DNA of 64,000 nt from Gammaproteobacteria bacterium (GTDB lineage Bacteria; Pseudomonadota; Gammaproteobacteria; Acidiferrobacterales; SZUA-150): assembly GCA_029880545.1 (NCBI GenBank), contig JAOUOD010000006.1, forward strand, positions 154,420 to 218,419, given 5' to 3'. The position numbers and the translations under genes are program-made. Shown piece by piece: positions 7,132 to 18,341 of the stretch; position 1 is the first letter of the stretch; each line of letters begins with the position of its first letter. A model generated the notes under the pieces. It was given only the letters and a program-made list of their open reading frames with translations. It searched no databases and was not told the DNA's origin.

Positions 7132-8571
7132 CTACAGCGCCGCTATGGCGCTGCGACAGAGTTCTGTTAACTGGCCGGCGAACAACATTGCCAGCAGCAA
7201 GGCCATCACGTTAACCGACATCAACGCGGCCACTGCCGGGCGTGGAGCAATCGGCGCATCTGCTACCGGGTCATCAAAATACATGAGCTTGATAACCCGC
7301 AGGTAATAGAACGCGCCAACAACGGCAAACAATACCGCAGTCAATGCGAGCCACAACATGCCGGAATCAATGACGGATTGCACTACCATCAGCTTCGCGT
7401 AAAAGCCTGCAGTCGGCGGGACGCCGGCCATGGAAAACATCAACACCAGCATGATAAAGGCATACCAGGGGCTGCGCTGATTCAGCCCCTTAAAGTCCTC
7501 GAGATTGTCGGCCTCGAATCCCTTGCGAGACAACAACATGACCATGCCAAACGCGGCCATGCTCATGGCTGCATAAGCCAGCACGTAGATCATCGATGAA
7601 CTGTAGCCATTGGGGCCGGCAGACACAATACCGAGCAGGAAGAAACCCATATGCGATATTGCCGAGTATGCCAACATGCGCTTGATATTGGTCTGTGCAA
7701 TGGCAATGAGGTTGCCCGTGGCCATGGACAAGATTGCCAGGATAATGAGCATTGATTGCCAGTCCGCCACGAGTCCGGCCAGGCCATCAACCAGTAAACG
7801 CATGATCATGGCAAAAGCCGCCAGCTTCGGCGCAGAACTGATATAGGCTGCTACCGATGTCGGCGCGCCATGATAGACATCAGGCACCCACATATGGAAG
7901 GGAACGGCTCCGAGTTTGAATGCCAGCGCAACTACAACGAATACAAGACCCAGCACCATGGGCATATTGGTCTTGATATCAAGCAGCGAAACCTTGGCCT
8001 GCACCTCGGCAATATTCAGGGAGCCGGTTACACCATAGAGCATGGACATGCCATAGAGCAGCATACCGGATGCGAGTGCGCCAAGGACAAAATACTTCAT
8101 TGCCGCCTCGGTGGCAGTCCCGGAATCACGCTGCATTGCAGTCATGGCATACAGGCACAACGACATCAATTCAAGGCCAAGGTAAAGGGTGAGAAAATGG
8201 CTGGCTGATGCCATCACCATCATACCTACTACGCCAAACAGTCCCAGTACGAAATACTCGCCCCTGAACATGTTGCGATCACGCAGGTACTCCCGCGAAT
8301 AGGCAAACACGAAAAACACCACGAGACTCATCATGATCTTGAGCACGGACGACATTGTGTCGTGAACAAACATGCCTTCAAAAGTATGCTGTGGTGCAAT
8401 GGCGAGTCCCTGCCAGGCCAGGATAGCCGTACCTGCAAGGGCAACCTGGGCGAGCAGGTAACTGATATGCCGCCGCTCGTCGGAAAGATACAGGTCCACC
8501 AGCAACACGACGCAGGCCATGCCGGACAGGAAAATCTCCGGGGCGAGCAAATTAAAGTTTGGCATTACCAT
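7132..8571 (-). CDS. nuoN: NADH-quinone oxidoreductase subunit N
   Basis: NuoN is one of the three antiporter-like proton-pumping subunits of complex I. At 479 aa it has the normal length and about 14 membrane spans. The key lysines lie in the conserved transmembrane motifs, visible as ALAFKLGAVPFHMWVPDVYHG and IAIAQTNIKRMLAYSAISH. A second in-frame ATG lies two codons in (8565). It is the last gene of the nuo operon, 23 bp downstream of nuoM. Confidence 0.97.
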   Translation of the reverse strand: MVMPNFNLLAPEIFLSGMACVVLLVDLYLSDERRHISYLLAQVALAGTAILAWQGLAIAPQHTFEGMFVHDTMSSVLKIMMSLVVFFVFAYSREYLRDRNMFRGEYFVLGLFGVVGMMVMASASHFLTLYLGLELMSLCLYAMTAMQRDSGTATEAAMKYFVLGALASGMLLYGMSMLYGVTGSLNIAEVQAKVSLLDIKTNMPMVLGLVFVVVALAFKLGAVPFHMWVPDVYHGAPTSVAAYISSAPKLAAFAMIMRLLVDGLAGLVADWQSMLIILAILSMATGNLIAIAQTNIKRMLAYSAISHMGFFLLGIVSAGPNGYSSSMIYVLAYAAMSMAAFGMVMLLSRKGFEADNLEDFKGLNQRSPWYAFIMLVLMFSMAGVPPTAGFYAKLMVVQSVIDSGMLWLALTAVLFAVVGAFYYLRVIKLMYFDDPVADAPIAPRPAVAALMSVNVMALLLAMLFAGQLTELCRSAIAAL

Positions 8572-8594
8572 ATTCTGTTCTCTTTCCCCACCAC

Positions 8595-10076
8595 TTACAG
8601 TTTGCTGCTGGCCGCTTGCTGGAGCAAATGATCAACCGAGGCATGCATGACATCAAGGAAAGGCATTGGCCACAACCCCATCGTCAGCACAGCGAAAGCC
8701 AGCGTCGCCAGGATAAAACGTTCTCTCGGTGTCGCATCAGTTAATTGTTTTACCGCATCATTCACTACCGGACCGAATACTGTGCGTTTGTACATCCACA
8801 AGGTATAGGCAGCACCAAATATCAGCGTAAATGACGCCAGGAACGCATACCAGATATTTACCTGGAACGCCCCCATAATAACCAGAAACTCTCCGACAAA
8901 ACCGGAAGTACCCGGCAGGCCACTGTTTGCCATGGCAAACAACATCATGAATGCCGCGAAGACCGGCATAGTGTTGACCACGCCGCCGTAATCCTTGATC
9001 TGCCGACTGTGCATACGGTCATACATTACGCCAACACAAAGGAACAATGCACCGGATATAAAGCCATGAGAAATCATCTGCATGATTCCGCCCTCAATTC
9101 CCTGGGCATTGAAAATAAAGAAGCCGAGCGTGACAAAACCCATGTGCGAAATTGATGAATAGGCAATAAGCTTTTTCATGTCTTCCTGGACCAGGGCAAC
9201 AAGTCCGATATAAACCACTGCAACCAGCGACAGGCCGATCATCAACCAGGCAAGATCATGGCTGGCATCCGGTGTGATCGGGAGATTGAAACGCAGGAAG
9301 CCATAGGCGCCAAGTTTCAGCATAATGGCTGCCAGAACCACGGAGCCGCCGGTCGGCGCCTCAACGTGCGCGTCCGGCAACCAGGTATGAACCGGCCACA
9401 TGGGCACTTTCACCGCGAACGCCATGAACATCGCCAGGAAGATCAGCGTCTGTTCTGTTGCATTAAGCGGCAATGCGTGGAATGCGGCAATATCAAAGCT
9501 CCTGCCGGCCTGGTAATACATATAGATGAAGGCTACCAGCATCAACACCGAGCCGAGGAAGGTATAGAGGAAGAACTTCACCGCCGCGTATACACGATTA
9601 GGTCCGCCCCAAACGCCTATAATTATGTACATGGGAACCAGCATGGCTTCCCAAAACACGTAAAACAGCATGGCGTCAAGCGCACTGAATACGCCAACCA
9701 TGAGCCCTTCCATGATCAGGAACATCGCCATGTACTGGGCAACCCGCTTCTGGATCACTTTCCAGCCTGCCAGCACCACGAGAACGGTGGTAAATGTGGT
9801 CAACAGTATAAGTAACAGCGAGATGCCATCTATACCAAGATGGTAATTGATATTGAATGCCTCGATCCAGCGATAGCTCTCGACAAACTGCATGTTGGCG
9901 GTACTGCTGTCAAAACGCGTGTACAACGGAACACTGGCAGCCAGTGTCAGCAGCGATGTAATCAATGCCAGCACCCGGGCCAGGGGCGCATTCCTGTCAC
10001 TACCGGTTGCCAATACGGCGATAGCGCCCAATATTGGCAGCCAAATAACCAGACTCAGTGCGTTTTCAGAAAACAT
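8595..10076 (-). CDS. nuoM: NADH-quinone oxidoreductase subunit M
   Basis: NuoM is the central antiporter-like proton pump of complex I. The 493-aa protein carries the expected motifs FLIMEGLMVGVFSALDAM with the essential glutamate in the fifth span, AFAVKVPMWPVHTWLPDAH with the pump lysine, and QEDMKKLIAYSSISHMGF. The GGAP-type loop and 14 spans are intact. It sits between nuoL (47 bp) and nuoN in the operon. Confidence 0.97.
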   Translation of the reverse strand: MFSENALSLVIWLPILGAIAVLATGSDRNAPLARVLALITSLLTLAASVPLYTRFDSSTANMQFVESYRWIEAFNINYHLGIDGISLLLILLTTFTTVLVVLAGWKVIQKRVAQYMAMFLIMEGLMVGVFSALDAMLFYVFWEAMLVPMYIIIGVWGGPNRVYAAVKFFLYTFLGSVLMLVAFIYMYYQAGRSFDIAAFHALPLNATEQTLIFLAMFMAFAVKVPMWPVHTWLPDAHVEAPTGGSVVLAAIMLKLGAYGFLRFNLPITPDASHDLAWLMIGLSLVAVVYIGLVALVQEDMKKLIAYSSISHMGFVTLGFFIFNAQGIEGGIMQMISHGFISGALFLCVGVMYDRMHSRQIKDYGGVVNTMPVFAAFMMLFAMANSGLPGTSGFVGEFLVIMGAFQVNIWYAFLASFTLIFGAAYTLWMYKRTVFGPVVNDAVKQLTDATPRERFILATLAFAVLTMGLWPMPFLDVMHASVDHLLQQAASSKL

Positions 10077-10123
10077 ATCGCTTATTTTTCCTTATCCAAC
10101 CTGCGGTTCGCTGCCGGTCCTGC

Positions 10124-12088
10124 CTAGGCATGCAAATAAAACGTTATCAGTACAAACAGGCCAATGATCATTGCAAACGCATAATGATAGACGTAACCGG
10201 TCTGCACATGGCGTATGACTGATGATATCCAGCCTACTACCCTCGCAGAACCGTTTACCATAAGTCCGTCAATCAGCCTGACATCGCCGGTTTTCCACAA
10301 AAACCGGCCAAGTGCGCGCGAACCGCCCGCAAATACAGCCTGGTAAACCTCGTCAAGATAGTACTTGTTCATCAGCAACGTATGCAGTGAACTGAACCTC
10401 GAGGCAAACCATTCCGGCAGCTCGGGCTTCTTGAGATAGAATATCGCTGCCGTAACTATGCCGCCCACGGCAAGCCAGAACGGTGCCGCCATCACGCCAT
10501 GCACCATAAACTGGCCAATACCGTGCCAGCCACGACCCAGTTCACCGACCACGTCATGTTGCGGCGCTACCGAGATGGCATTACCAAAAAACTTGCCAAA
10601 CAACATCGGCTCGATATACAGACCGCCAGCCAGAATTGATGGGATTGCGAGCATGACCAGCGGGAATACCACTACAAACGGGGATTCCTTGAGATGCTCG
10701 CGCGTATGATCATCCATGCGTGGTTTGCCATGGAAAGTCATGAACAACAATCTGAAACTGTAGAATGCGGTAATGAAGACACCGGTCATTACGGCAAAAT
10801 AGGCAAAGCTGCTGCCGGGCAAGTTTGACAAATGCACTGCTTCAATAATGGCATCTTTGGAGAAGAACCCGGCAAACGGCGGTATGCCGGCCAACGCCAG
10901 CGAACCAATGACGGCGGTCCAGTAGGTCCAGGGCATATATTTCTTGAGTCCGCCCATCTTGCGCATGTCCTGCTCATGGTGCATGGCGATAATGACCGAA
11001 CCGGCGCCCAGGAACAGCAACGCCTTGAAAAACGCATGGGTCATCAGGTGGAAAATAGCCGCTGAGTAAGCTGACGCGCCCAGCGCTACAGTCATGTATC
11101 CGAGCTGCGACAAGGTTGAATAGGCCACGACCCGCTTGATGTCGTTCTGCACCATACCCAGGAATGCCATGAACAATGCGGTAATGGAACCAATAACCAG
11201 GACAACAGATAACGCGGTTTCGGATAACTCATACAGAGGCGACATGCGCGCCACCATGAAGATGCCTGCGGTAACCATGGTTGCAGCATGGATCAATGCC
11301 GAGATGGGGGTAGGACCCTCCATGGAATCAGGCAGCCAGACGTGTAACGGGAACTGGGCGGACTTACCCATGGCGCCGATAAACAACAGGATGCAGATTA
11401 CGGTCACCAGGTTCCAGTCAACACCGGCCATGATAGTGATGGTTTGCTGCGCCTGGCTCGGCGCGATGGCAAATACTGCTGCATAATCCAGCGTACCGTA
11501 AGTCATGTATATTGCGGCAATACCCAACAGGAAGCCAAAGTCACCTACACGATTGACCAGGAATGCCTTGAGGTTGGCAAATATCGCCGATTCACGCGTA
11601 TACCAGAAACCGATCAGCAGATAGGAAACCAGGCCCACCGCTTCCCAGCCAAAGAACAGCTGCAGGAAATTGTTGGACATGACCAGCATCAGCATGGCAA
11701 ACGTGAACAGGGAAATATAGCTGAAAAAGCGCTGGTAGCCCGGGTCTTCATGCATGTAGCCAATGGTATAGATATGCACCATCAGGGATACAAACGTGAC
11801 CACCACCATCATCATCACTGTCAACGAATCAATCAGGAATCCCACTTCCATGGGAATGCCACCACTCACGCCCCAGGTATAAACAGTGCCGTTGAATATG
11901 TTGCCAGCCATGACATCCGGGAGCACAACAAAAGCCGAGAGCAGAAAGGATATGGTGACGCCGCCTATGGTAATGGTGTGGGCGCTGCGACGACCAATAA
12001 CCCTGCAGAACAGGCCGGACAGTATGGCACCAGCAAGACTTGCCAGTGGCACCAAAAGGTAGATCGTTGTCATTTCAAGTCCAAACAT
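10124..12088 (-). CDS. nuoL: NADH-quinone oxidoreductase subunit L
   Basis: NuoL is the distal proton-pumping subunit whose long lateral helix braces the membrane arm of complex I. At 654 aa it has full length. Conserved motifs are LQLFFGWEAVGLVSYLLIGFW with the essential glutamate, GKSAQFPLHVWLPDSMEGPT with the pump lysine, and MVQNDIKRVVAYSTLSQLGY. The C-terminal part contains the amphipathic HL helix region and a final span. It lies 5 bp downstream of nuoK. Confidence 0.97.
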   Translation of the reverse strand: MFGLEMTTIYLLVPLASLAGAILSGLFCRVIGRRSAHTITIGGVTISFLLSAFVVLPDVMAGNIFNGTVYTWGVSGGIPMEVGFLIDSLTVMMMVVVTFVSLMVHIYTIGYMHEDPGYQRFFSYISLFTFAMLMLVMSNNFLQLFFGWEAVGLVSYLLIGFWYTRESAIFANLKAFLVNRVGDFGFLLGIAAIYMTYGTLDYAAVFAIAPSQAQQTITIMAGVDWNLVTVICILLFIGAMGKSAQFPLHVWLPDSMEGPTPISALIHAATMVTAGIFMVARMSPLYELSETALSVVLVIGSITALFMAFLGMVQNDIKRVVAYSTLSQLGYMTVALGASAYSAAIFHLMTHAFFKALLFLGAGSVIIAMHHEQDMRKMGGLKKYMPWTYWTAVIGSLALAGIPPFAGFFSKDAIIEAVHLSNLPGSSFAYFAVMTGVFITAFYSFRLLFMTFHGKPRMDDHTREHLKESPFVVVFPLVMLAIPSILAGGLYIEPMLFGKFFGNAISVAPQHDVVGELGRGWHGIGQFMVHGVMAAPFWLAVGGIVTAAIFYLKKPELPEWFASRFSSLHTLLMNKYYLDEVYQAVFAGGSRALGRFLWKTGDVRLIDGLMVNGSARVVGWISSVIRHVQTGYVYHYAFAMIIGLFVLITFYLHA

Positions 12089-12093
12089 GGGCT

Positions 12094-12399
12094 CTACCCT
12101 TTCAAGCTGTCGAGATCTTCAACATTGATCGTGCGACGGTTGCGGAACAACACAATCAATATGGCCAGACCAATAGCCGCCTCTGCTGCAGCCACTGTCA
12201 GGACGAAAAATACAAATACCTGGCCGGACATATCACCAAGGTAATGTGAAAACGCAACGAAATTGGTGTTCACCGAGAGCAGCATCAATTCGATGGACAT
12301 CAGCAGGATGACGACATTTTTACGATTAAGAAAAATGCCCATCACGCTGATAGCAAACAGCGCAGCACTGAGTATGAGGAAGTGACTTAGCGGTATCAT
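12094..12399 (-). CDS. nuoK: NADH-quinone oxidoreductase subunit K
   Basis: This 101-aa, three-span subunit corresponds to mitochondrial ND4L. The two membrane glutamates needed for proton translocation are visible in [11 protein letters not shown] and [13 protein letters not shown]. The length matches the family. It lies 27 bp downstream of nuoJ and 5 bp before nuoL. Confidence 0.97.
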   Translation of the reverse strand: MIPLSHFLILSAALFAISVMGIFLNRKNVVILLMSIELMLLSVNTNFVAFSHYLGDMSGQVFVFFVLTVAAAEAAIGLAILIVLFRNRRTINVEDLDSLKG

Positions 12400-12426
12400 G
12401 GTATTCAGGCTCCTTTCCTCATCCGC

Positions 12427-13041
12427 TCAGCTTTTGCGCTCAGACGGCATTTTTACAATCTTCAGGCGATCTTTGGCCTGAACCTGAACCTGCTTGCCAG
12501 GATCCTGGTACTTGGTGGTCTTGCGTTTGCGCATGGTCAGCGCAATCGCCGCAACAATCGCCACCAGCAACAGCAATGCGGCCAGTTCGAGCGGGTAGAT
12601 ATAGGCGGTGTACAGCAGCAGACCCAGCTCCCGGGTATTACTGTAATCGGCTGCGTGCGGCGCCGGATCGGGCATGGCCTGCAGACCAAATTGTCCGCCA
12701 CTCAGAATGATGGCCAGTTCGATAATCAGCAATACCGCAACCAATGCGCCCATTGGCAGGTACTCACCAAATCCGGAACGTAACTCGGCGATATTGATAT
12801 CGAGCATCATCACCACGAACAGGAACAACACCATGACCGCCCCCACATAAACCAGCACCAGGGAGATGGACAGGAATTCCGCTTCTAGCAGCATCCAGAT
12901 ACCGGCGGCACTGAAGAACGACAACACCAGGAACAGCGCCGACTTGACCGGGTTGCGCATGGTGACCACCATAAAGGCGGACAGCAGCAACACCGCACCG
13001 AAGAAGTAAAACGAGACTTGCTGAAAAGATTGTATTTCCAC
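12427..13041 (-). CDS. nuoJ: NADH-quinone oxidoreductase subunit J
   Basis: NuoJ (ND6 homologue) is a five-span membrane-arm subunit. The 204-aa protein shows the typical MRNPVKSALFLVLSFFSAAG segment and the third-span VLVYVGAVMVLFLFVVMMLD containing the conserved tyrosine and glycines around the pi-bulge helix. The C-terminal tail is Lys/Arg-rich and somewhat longer than in many relatives. It sits 11 bp after nuoI. Confidence 0.96.
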   Translation of the reverse strand: MEIQSFQQVSFYFFGAVLLLSAFMVVTMRNPVKSALFLVLSFFSAAGIWMLLEAEFLSISLVLVYVGAVMVLFLFVVMMLDINIAELRSGFGEYLPMGALVAVLLIIELAIILSGGQFGLQAMPDPAPHAADYSNTRELGLLLYTAYIYPLELAALLLLVAIVAAIALTMRKRKTTKYQDPGKQVQVQAKDRLKIVKMPSERKS

Positions 13042-13052
13042 CGACTTCCCCG

Positions 13053-13541
13053 TTACCTGTACTTGGCATCTGCAGCGCGATCCGCTGCAATCTGTTTTTC
13101 AAAACGGTCGCCCACGGCCAGCAACATATCCTTGGTGTAATACAGATCGCCACGCTTCTCGCCGTGATATTCAAAAATCCGGGTTTCGACAATGGCGTCC
13201 ACCGGGCACGCCTCTTCGCAGAATCCGCAGAATATGCACTTGGTCAGATCAATATCGTAACGGCTGGTGCGACGCGTACCGTCTTCACGCTCGGCCAGTT
13301 CAATAGTAATGGCCAGGGCCGGGCAAATGACTTCACACAGCTTGCAGGCTATGCAGCGCTCTTCGCCATTCGGATAACGGCGTTGAGCATGCAAACCCCG
13401 GAATCTCGGTGACTGGGGCGTACGCTCATCCGGGTAAAAAATGGTTACCTTGCGGGCAAACATGTGTTTGCCGGTTACCGCCATACCCTTCAACAATTCC
13501 CACAGCAGGAAACTGTTCAGATAACGTTTTATCGCGTTCAT
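13053..13541 (-). CDS. nuoI: NADH-quinone oxidoreductase subunit I (2x[4Fe-4S])
   Basis: NuoI carries clusters N6a and N6b in the connecting arm of complex I. Two ferredoxin motifs are complete: C63, C66, C69 and C73 in [12 protein letters not shown], and C102, C105, C108 and C112 in [12 protein letters not shown]. The 162-aa length is standard for the 8Fe form. It lies between nuoH and nuoJ with short gaps. Confidence 0.97.
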   Translation of the reverse strand: MNAIKRYLNSFLLWELLKGMAVTGKHMFARKVTIFYPDERTPQSPRFRGLHAQRRYPNGEERCIACKLCEVICPALAITIELAEREDGTRRTSRYDIDLTKCIFCGFCEEACPVDAIVETRIFEYHGEKRGDLYYTKDMLLAVGDRFEKQIAADRAADAKYR

Positions 13542-13557
13542 CGCTCAGCCTCCTCCA

Positions 13558-14619
13558 TTAATGAAACATGTAACCGAGTGTATCGGGATACTGCACGGCA
13601 ACACCAATGACTGCGATCCACACCAGGGTCACAGGTATCAATACTTTCCAGCCAAGGCGCATGATCTGGTCATAGCGATATCTCGGAAAAGTCGCCCGGA
13701 ACCACAGGAAAAAGAATGACACAAAACAAACCTTGATAAACAACCAGCCCAGCCCAGGTACCCAGTTAAACGGTGCAACATTGAACGGTGCGTGCCAGCC
13801 ACCCAGAAACATAACTACTGTAAGAGTCGCGATAAGAATCATGTTTGCATACTCCGCCAGGAAAAACACGGCGAAGGTCATGCCTGAATATTCCACGTGA
13901 AAACCGGCAACAATTTCCGATTCACCTTCCGCCACGTCAAACGGCGCACGGTTGGTTTCAGCAACACCCGAAATAAAATAGACAAGGAATAGCGGGAACA
14001 ACGGCCACATGTACCAGTCGGTAATATCACCGCTTTGCAATACCACGATCTGGTGCAGGTTCAGCGTATTGGCCGCCATCAGCACACCCACCAGGGCAAA
14101 GCCCATGGCGATTTCATAGGCAACGATTTGTGCGGCTGAACGCATGGAACCCAGGAAAGAATACTTGGAATTTGATGCCCAGCCGGCGACGATAACGCCG
14201 TATACGCCAACAGATGTCAGCGCCAGTACATACAGCAGGCTCGCGTCAATGTTGGCCAGCACCATACCGTTATCAAACGGGATAACCGCCCAGGCCGCCA
14301 GCGCCGGCGCGATGGACAGGATTGGTGCGATAACGAACAGGTAAGTATTGGCATTGGCCGGAACCACGATTTCCTTGAACATCAGCTTGACCGCGTCAGC
14401 GATCGGCTGCAACCAGCCACGCGGACCAACACGATTAGGTCCCACACGCACCTGCATGTAGCCGATCAGCTTGCGCTCAGCAAAAGTCAGGTAGGCGACA
14501 CACAACATCAACGGCACCATGATCAGGATGATCAGTGCAACGTTATAGATCAGTGTCTGCGACCAGACCGGAAACCAGCCCCATACACCCAATGCAGTTT
14601 GCGTTAATGATTCAATCAT
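13558..14619 (-). CDS. nuoH: NADH-quinone oxidoreductase subunit H
   Basis: NuoH (ND1 homologue) forms the quinone-binding site with NuoB and NuoD and the entry of the proton path. The 353-aa protein has about eight spans and the conserved quinone-chamber loops: [19 protein letters not shown] near the N-terminus, then [21 protein letters not shown] with its acidic cluster, and [18 protein letters not shown]. It lies 9 bp after nuoG. Confidence 0.97.
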   Translation of the reverse strand: MIESLTQTALGVWGWFPVWSQTLIYNVALIILIMVPLMLCVAYLTFAERKLIGYMQVRVGPNRVGPRGWLQPIADAVKLMFKEIVVPANANTYLFVIAPILSIAPALAAWAVIPFDNGMVLANIDASLLYVLALTSVGVYGVIVAGWASNSKYSFLGSMRSAAQIVAYEIAMGFALVGVLMAANTLNLHQIVVLQSGDITDWYMWPLFPLFLVYFISGVAETNRAPFDVAEGESEIVAGFHVEYSGMTFAVFFLAEYANMILIATLTVVMFLGGWHAPFNVAPFNWVPGLGWLFIKVCFVSFFFLWFRATFPRYRYDQIMRLGWKVLIPVTLVWIAVIGVAVQYPDTLGYMFH

Positions 14620-14628
14620 TGCTGCGCC

Positions 14629-17013
14629 TTATAACTTCGTCACTGAAGCCGGGCCATAAGCACCCAGCCTGCTGGTTTCGGCATAGCCCGATGGCAACCA
14701 GACACAGCCATCCGGAATCCGGTTATCAATCATCAGCTCGACCTCGGCATCGCCTTCGAGCATGCGCACGCGGACACGGTCACCATCGGACACGCCCTGC
14801 TTCGATGCCTGGGATGCATTCATGCGCGCCAACGGTCCGGGGTTATCCATTGTTTCCTGCAGTGGCACTGCCCGACGCACAATACTGTCACCTGCATAAA
14901 TAGGGTATTCGCCTGTACGAACCAGGTCTGCGGCCTTGCCACCGAATGTGCCACCAATACCGGTTTGGGCAAGAGCCGATGGCACAACAGCAAAATCAAT
15001 CTCGGCACGCACATCTTCAACGCTGTTGTAGTCAAAACCCTGTAACTCAAACAGGTTGCCCATTACCCGCAATACTTTCCAGCCCGGACGTGCCTCGCCT
15101 GCAGGATTGGCAACTCCGCCAAAGCTCTGTGCCTTGCCTTCACCATTGACAAAAGTTCCGGCAGTTTCGGTAAACGGCGTAATCGGTAACAACACGTTCA
15201 CGTGCTCAAGCGCTTCCGCGCCCGGCTTGTAGGCAGTTGCCAGGGCAACAAAATCTGCCGCCTTAAGCGCTTCCAGGGTGCGGCCACCGTCGATGAAGTC
15301 CCGGTCCGGTTCCAGGCCAAACAGCAGGTAAGCCTGCACCGGGTCCTTGATCAGCGAGTAGGCATCACGGCCCTTGATATCCGTAGCCGCACCGGCACTG
15401 CCACGATGAGGCACGCAACCGGCGAGCCAGGCGCCAGCTGAATTGCTTTCGCCGACAAATGACAGGGTAGCGCCACTCATATCGGCAATTGCGCGAACAA
15501 TGCTGCGCAGCTGTGAAGACTGCGGGTGTGCCATGGCAGTCTGGCCGATGATGATGATGCCGTTTTTCGAGTCATTCAACATTGACGCAATCGCCCGGGC
15601 ACTGTCATTGGCTTCGATCCTTGGAATACCGTCCGGCAACTTGCCCGATACGACAGCGGCCAGCGCCGCTGCCGCGGCTGCCAGTTGCTCCAGCAGCTGT
15701 TGCGGCGTTCCGGTTACTTCGACATCGGGACGATAGCCATAGTCATAGGCAACCGGGTTAATGGCCATAAACCTGGCACCCGCCTCTCTTGCCTTGCGCA
15801 AGCGCAACCCCAGCAGCGGTTGTTCCTTGCGAGGGTGTGCACCCACCAGCAGGATTGCGTCCTTGGCCTGGACATCAGCAATACTGCAGCCAAGGCCAGG
15901 GAATCCCGGCATTGCCGCATCATCATAAAAATCCAGTTGACGAAGACGATGATCGACATTGCCACTGCCAATACCGCGCATAAACTTCTGCAGCAGGTAG
16001 GCTTCTTCAGTAGTAACTGAAGCAGATGCCAATGCAGCCACCTGGCTTGGACCCTGCTTTTCAGCAACGCGATTCAGGCCGCGCACTGCGCTTTCAAGAG
16101 CACTATTCCAGTCTGTTTCCTGCCACTCGCCATTGGTTTTCACCATGGGCGCGGTCAGGCGATCGTCACTGTACAACCCGGTATAGGCGAACCGGTCTCG
16201 ATCAGAAATCCAGGTCTCGTTGATCTCCTCGTTCTCACGAGGCAATACGCGCATAACTCGGCCATTGCGGGTCTGCACAACGATATTTGAGCCATGGCTG
16301 TCATGCGGGCTAACACTGTCGTGGCTGCCCAGTTCCCAGTTGCGCGCGGAATAACGGAATGGTTTGGATGTCAGTGCTCCGACCGGGCACAAGTCGATGA
16401 CATTGCCTGACAGTTCGGAATCCACGCTCTTTTCAATGTAGGTGCCAATCTTTGTATGCTCGCCGCGACCGGTAGCGCCCATTTCGCGCACACCGGCGAT
16501 TTCCTCGCCGAATCGAACGCAACGGGTACAATGAATACAACGCGTCATTTCGGTCGCGATCAGCGGACCGAGATTCTTGTCCTTGATGATGCGTTTTGGC
16601 TCAAGGTAACGGGAACTGTCGCCACCATAGCCCACCGCCAGATCCTGCAGCGTGCACTCACCGCCCTGGTCGCATATCGGGCAATCGAGCGGGTGGTTGA
16701 TAAGCAGGAACTCCATGACAGACTTTTGTGCACTACGGGCGACAACAGACTGCGTAGATATTTTCATGCCTTCAGCAACCGGTGTGGCACAGGCCGGCAT
16801 CGGCTTGGGCGCCTTCTCCACCTCGACCAGGCACATGCGGCAATTGGCAGCAACCGACAGCTTCTTGTGATAACAGAAGCGCGGAATATAGACACCGGCA
16901 TCATCGGCGGCCTGGATAACCATGCTGCCTTTTTTGGCCTGTACCTGCTTTCCGTTGATTTCGATACTTACAGTATCGGCATCAGCAGTTGTAGTTTGCG
17001 CTTCAGTACTCAT
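14629..17013 (-). CDS. nuoG: NADH-quinone oxidoreductase subunit G
   Basis: NuoG carries several Fe-S clusters of the NADH-oxidising arm. I start it at 17013 (MSTEAQ) rather than 17064 because the longer frame would overlap nuoF. The 794-aa protein begins with a 2Fe-2S ferredoxin domain (RFCYHKKLSVAANCRMCLVEV). Next come the His-Cys3 motif HPLDCPICDQGGECTLQD and CIHCTRCVRFG, followed by a molybdopterin-oxidoreductase-like body. Length and motif order are as in the bacterial family. Confidence 0.95.
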   Translation of the reverse strand: MSTEAQTTTADADTVSIEINGKQVQAKKGSMVIQAADDAGVYIPRFCYHKKLSVAANCRMCLVEVEKAPKPMPACATPVAEGMKISTQSVVARSAQKSVMEFLLINHPLDCPICDQGGECTLQDLAVGYGGDSSRYLEPKRIIKDKNLGPLIATEMTRCIHCTRCVRFGEEIAGVREMGATGRGEHTKIGTYIEKSVDSELSGNVIDLCPVGALTSKPFRYSARNWELGSHDSVSPHDSHGSNIVVQTRNGRVMRVLPRENEEINETWISDRDRFAYTGLYSDDRLTAPMVKTNGEWQETDWNSALESAVRGLNRVAEKQGPSQVAALASASVTTEEAYLLQKFMRGIGSGNVDHRLRQLDFYDDAAMPGFPGLGCSIADVQAKDAILLVGAHPRKEQPLLGLRLRKAREAGARFMAINPVAYDYGYRPDVEVTGTPQQLLEQLAAAAAALAAVVSGKLPDGIPRIEANDSARAIASMLNDSKNGIIIIGQTAMAHPQSSQLRSIVRAIADMSGATLSFVGESNSAGAWLAGCVPHRGSAGAATDIKGRDAYSLIKDPVQAYLLFGLEPDRDFIDGGRTLEALKAADFVALATAYKPGAEALEHVNVLLPITPFTETAGTFVNGEGKAQSFGGVANPAGEARPGWKVLRVMGNLFELQGFDYNSVEDVRAEIDFAVVPSALAQTGIGGTFGGKAADLVRTGEYPIYAGDSIVRRAVPLQETMDNPGPLARMNASQASKQGVSDGDRVRVRMLEGDAEVELMIDNRIPDGCVWLPSGYAETSRLGAYGPASVTKL

Positions 17014-17030
17014 TTCCGTATCTCGATAAC

Positions 17031-18338
17031 TCAGGCACGATGACGTGTGGTGCCCGGCATACATTTGCCATGCTTGATATGGTATTCAAATTCTTCCCGG
17101 AAGTGCTTGATGAAACTGGCTACTGGCAAGGCCGCAGCATCACCCAACGCACAAATGGTTCGACCCTGGATGCGCGCGGCAACATCATCCAGCATATCCA
17201 GGTCTTCCATGCGACCGTGACCGTGCTCAATCCGGTGGATAACCTTGGCCATCCAGCCTGTGCCTTCGCGACAAGGCGTACACTGGCCGCAGGATTCTTC
17301 GTAATAGAAATGCGACATTCTCGAAAGCGCCCGAACCATGCAGGTGGTCTCATCCATCACGATCACCGCTCCCGAACCCAGCATCGAGCCGGCACCGGCA
17401 ATGGAATCGTAATCCATGGTCAGGTCCATCATCTGCAGTCCAGGTATAACCGGTGAAGACGAACCACCAGGAATAACGGCTTTAAGGCGATTGCCATTAC
17501 GGACACCGCCGGCCATCTCCAGCAGTTCCGAGAACGGGATACCCATGGGCACTTCAAAATTGCCGGGCTTGTTCACATGACCGGAAACTGAAAACAGTTT
17601 CACACCGCCATTATTGGGCTTGCCCAGTTCCAGGAACCATTTACCGCCATTCTTGAGAATCATCGGCACCGATGCCAATGACTCGGTGTTGTTTATCGTG
17701 GTTGGTTTGCCATACAAACCGTAGTTCGCCGGAAACGGCGGCTTGTAGCGCGGCTGGCCTTTTTTGCCTTCAATGGATTCAAGCAAGGCGGTTTCTTCAC
17801 CGCAAATATAGGCGCCGGCACCAAGGTGACTGTAAAGTTCAAAATCGATGCCGGAGCCCTGGATGTTTTTGCCCAGCAGACCGGCTTCGCGGGCTTCCTT
17901 GATCGCCGCTTCGAATCGTTCGTAAGGCTCCCAGAACTCGCCCCGAATATAGTTGTACCCGGTTGTGGCACCAATCGTATACCCGGCGATAGCCATGCCC
18001 TCAACCAGTGCGTGCGGGTTGAAACGCAGAATCTCGCGATCCTTGCAAGTGCCCGGTTCGCCTTCATCCGAGTTGCAGACAATATACTTTTGTCCGGGTG
18101 CCGAACGCGGCATGAAACTCCACTTGAGTCCGGTCGGGAAGCCGGCTCCGCCACGACCACGCAACACCGACGCCTTCATCTCCTCGATAATCTGCTCGGG
18201 CGGAATTTTTTCACGAAGAATCTTGCGCCATACCTCGTAGCCGCCCGCTTTTTCATATTCCGCCAGCGTCCACGGCTCAGCCGCATCAATATTGTGCAAG
18301 CAGACTTTGCCAGGTGCCGGTCTCGCCATTGCGCTCAC
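17031..18338 (-). CDS. nuoF: NADH-quinone oxidoreductase subunit F (NADH/FMN site)
   Basis: NuoF binds NADH and FMN and holds cluster N3. The 435-aa protein has the FMN loop [17 protein letters not shown] at about residues 58-75, the NADH-binding [11 protein letters not shown] region and the N3 ligands in [14 protein letters not shown] plus a later CALGDAA cysteine. The start is a GTG at 18338 preceded by GGAG, which overlaps the nuoE stop; an ATG three codons in (18329) is the alternative. It follows nuoE by 3 bp. Confidence 0.96.
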   Translation of the reverse strand: MSAMARPAPGKVCLHNIDAAEPWTLAEYEKAGGYEVWRKILREKIPPEQIIEEMKASVLRGRGGAGFPTGLKWSFMPRSAPGQKYIVCNSDEGEPGTCKDREILRFNPHALVEGMAIAGYTIGATTGYNYIRGEFWEPYERFEAAIKEAREAGLLGKNIQGSGIDFELYSHLGAGAYICGEETALLESIEGKKGQPRYKPPFPANYGLYGKPTTINNTESLASVPMILKNGGKWFLELGKPNNGGVKLFSVSGHVNKPGNFEVPMGIPFSELLEMAGGVRNGNRLKAVIPGGSSSPVIPGLQMMDLTMDYDSIAGAGSMLGSGAVIVMDETTCMVRALSRMSHFYYEESCGQCTPCREGTGWMAKVIHRIEHGHGRMEDLDMLDDVAARIQGRTICALGDAAALPVASFIKHFREEFEYHIKHGKCMPGTTRHRA

Positions 18339-18341
18339 GTG

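Noticed and set aside
8362..12249. Plus-strand ORFs antisense to nuoN, nuoM and nuoL
   Set aside because: They are His/Gln-rich mirror frames of membrane-protein genes with no start signals; codon pattern belongs to the minus strand.
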